Below, piece by piece: positions 6,021-6,232 of a DNA stretch of 6,232 bases (the stretch's first letter is position 1; the number at the start of each line of letters is the position of its first letter). Source of the DNA: Tannerella sp. (GTDB lineage: Bacteria; Bacteroidota; Bacteroidia; Bacteroidales; Tannerellaceae); NCBI GenBank assembly GCA_031267485.1, contig JAIRYY010000093.1:1-6232 (forward strand), written 5' to 3'. Under the pieces are notes generated by a model. The model saw only the letters and a list, made by a program, of their open reading frames with translations, did not search any database and was not told the origin of the DNA. The position numbers and the translations under genes were made by a program.

Positions 6021-6232
6021 ATGAAGAAAACAGTATTAATAGCAGGTATCATTGTATTGACGGGAAGTCTGGCCTCTTGCGGAGGCGGCAAAAAAAGCGA
6101 AAAGGCGGCGGAGGAACAGACCGTTGCCGTCGAGGAAGAAGCGACGGTTGATCCGAAATTAGTCGCGGAAGGCCCTTATGAGAAACTCATTCCCGCCACC
6201 GACGAAAGTCCGGCATACGTGCTGATTGACAA
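6021..6232 (+). CDS. Lipoprotein of unknown function, N-terminal part (cut by window edge)
   Basis: Seventy codons are visible before the window ends. The N-terminus is a clear type II (lipoprotein) signal: MKK, then a hydrophobic stretch VLIAGIIVLTG, then the lipobox L-A-S-C with the acylated Cys at residue 20. After it come a Gly/Lys linker (GGGKKSEK) and an acidic, low-complexity stretch rich in Glu and Ala (about 28-45). An apparently folded part starts at about residue 46 (PKLVAEGPYEKLIPATDE, then AYVLID at the edge). I do not recognise the family from this much. The gene lies 70 bp after the Tat-exported oxidoreductase on the same strand, with no separate promoter seen, so co-transcription is likely. 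An A-rich leader (AAAAAATAATTAACAGT) precedes the ATG, as is common in Bacteroidetes genes without a Shine-Dalgarno sequence. Confidence 0.75.
   Translation, partial: MKKTVLIAGIIVLTGSLASCGGGKKSEKAAEEQTVAVEEEATVDPKLVAEGPYEKLIPATDESPAYVLID

Overview
The window reads as chromosomal DNA from a Bacteroidales bacterium. A member of the GC-richer gut lineages such as Alistipes/Rikenellaceae is plausible, but that is inference. The supporting signs are an outer-membrane protein of the carboxypeptidase-regulatory-domain plus plug plus OMP_b-brl_3 type, promoter-like TAnnTTTG elements, A-rich leaders without clear Shine-Dalgarno sequences, and a Tat-exported Gfo/Idh/MocA oxidoreductase followed by a lipoprotein.

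Layout. Positions 1-173 (minus strand) hold the N-terminal part of an Rpn-family recombination-promoting nuclease/putative transposase that runs off the left edge. Positions 174-572 are a divergent intergenic region of about 400 bp. It has no credible gene, but it holds a 14-bp imperfect hairpin, several short direct repeats, an 8-bp inverted repeat and a string resembling the end of an insertion sequence. A good proC promoter candidate sits at its right end. proC (573-1376, plus) encodes pyrroline-5-carboxylate reductase, the last step of proline synthesis. Two hairpins fill much of the next gap. A 950-residue outer-membrane beta-barrel protein (1487-4339, plus) follows, with glycine-rich stretches inside and at its C-terminus. 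After an AT-rich hairpin and a new promoter candidate comes the Tat-signal oxidoreductase (4481-5950, plus), and then, beyond a small GC-rich hairpin, the start of a lipoprotein gene (6021 to the right edge).

How the genes relate. All genes from proC onward are on the plus strand, but the gaps with hairpins and the separate promoter-like elements suggest at least two or three transcription units. The last two genes are the most likely co-transcribed pair, because no promoter-like element was seen in their 70-bp gap. Their products would both leave the cytoplasm: a folded, cofactor-loaded oxidoreductase through Tat and a lipoprotein through Sec. Together with the outer-membrane protein this gives the right half an envelope theme, but nothing shows that the three act together. 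I found no CRISPR array, tRNA, rRNA, complete mobile element or clearly unprecedented system. The most open points are the substrate of the exported oxidoreductase, the identity of the cut-off lipoprotein and the origin of the repeat-bearing region next to the Rpn gene.
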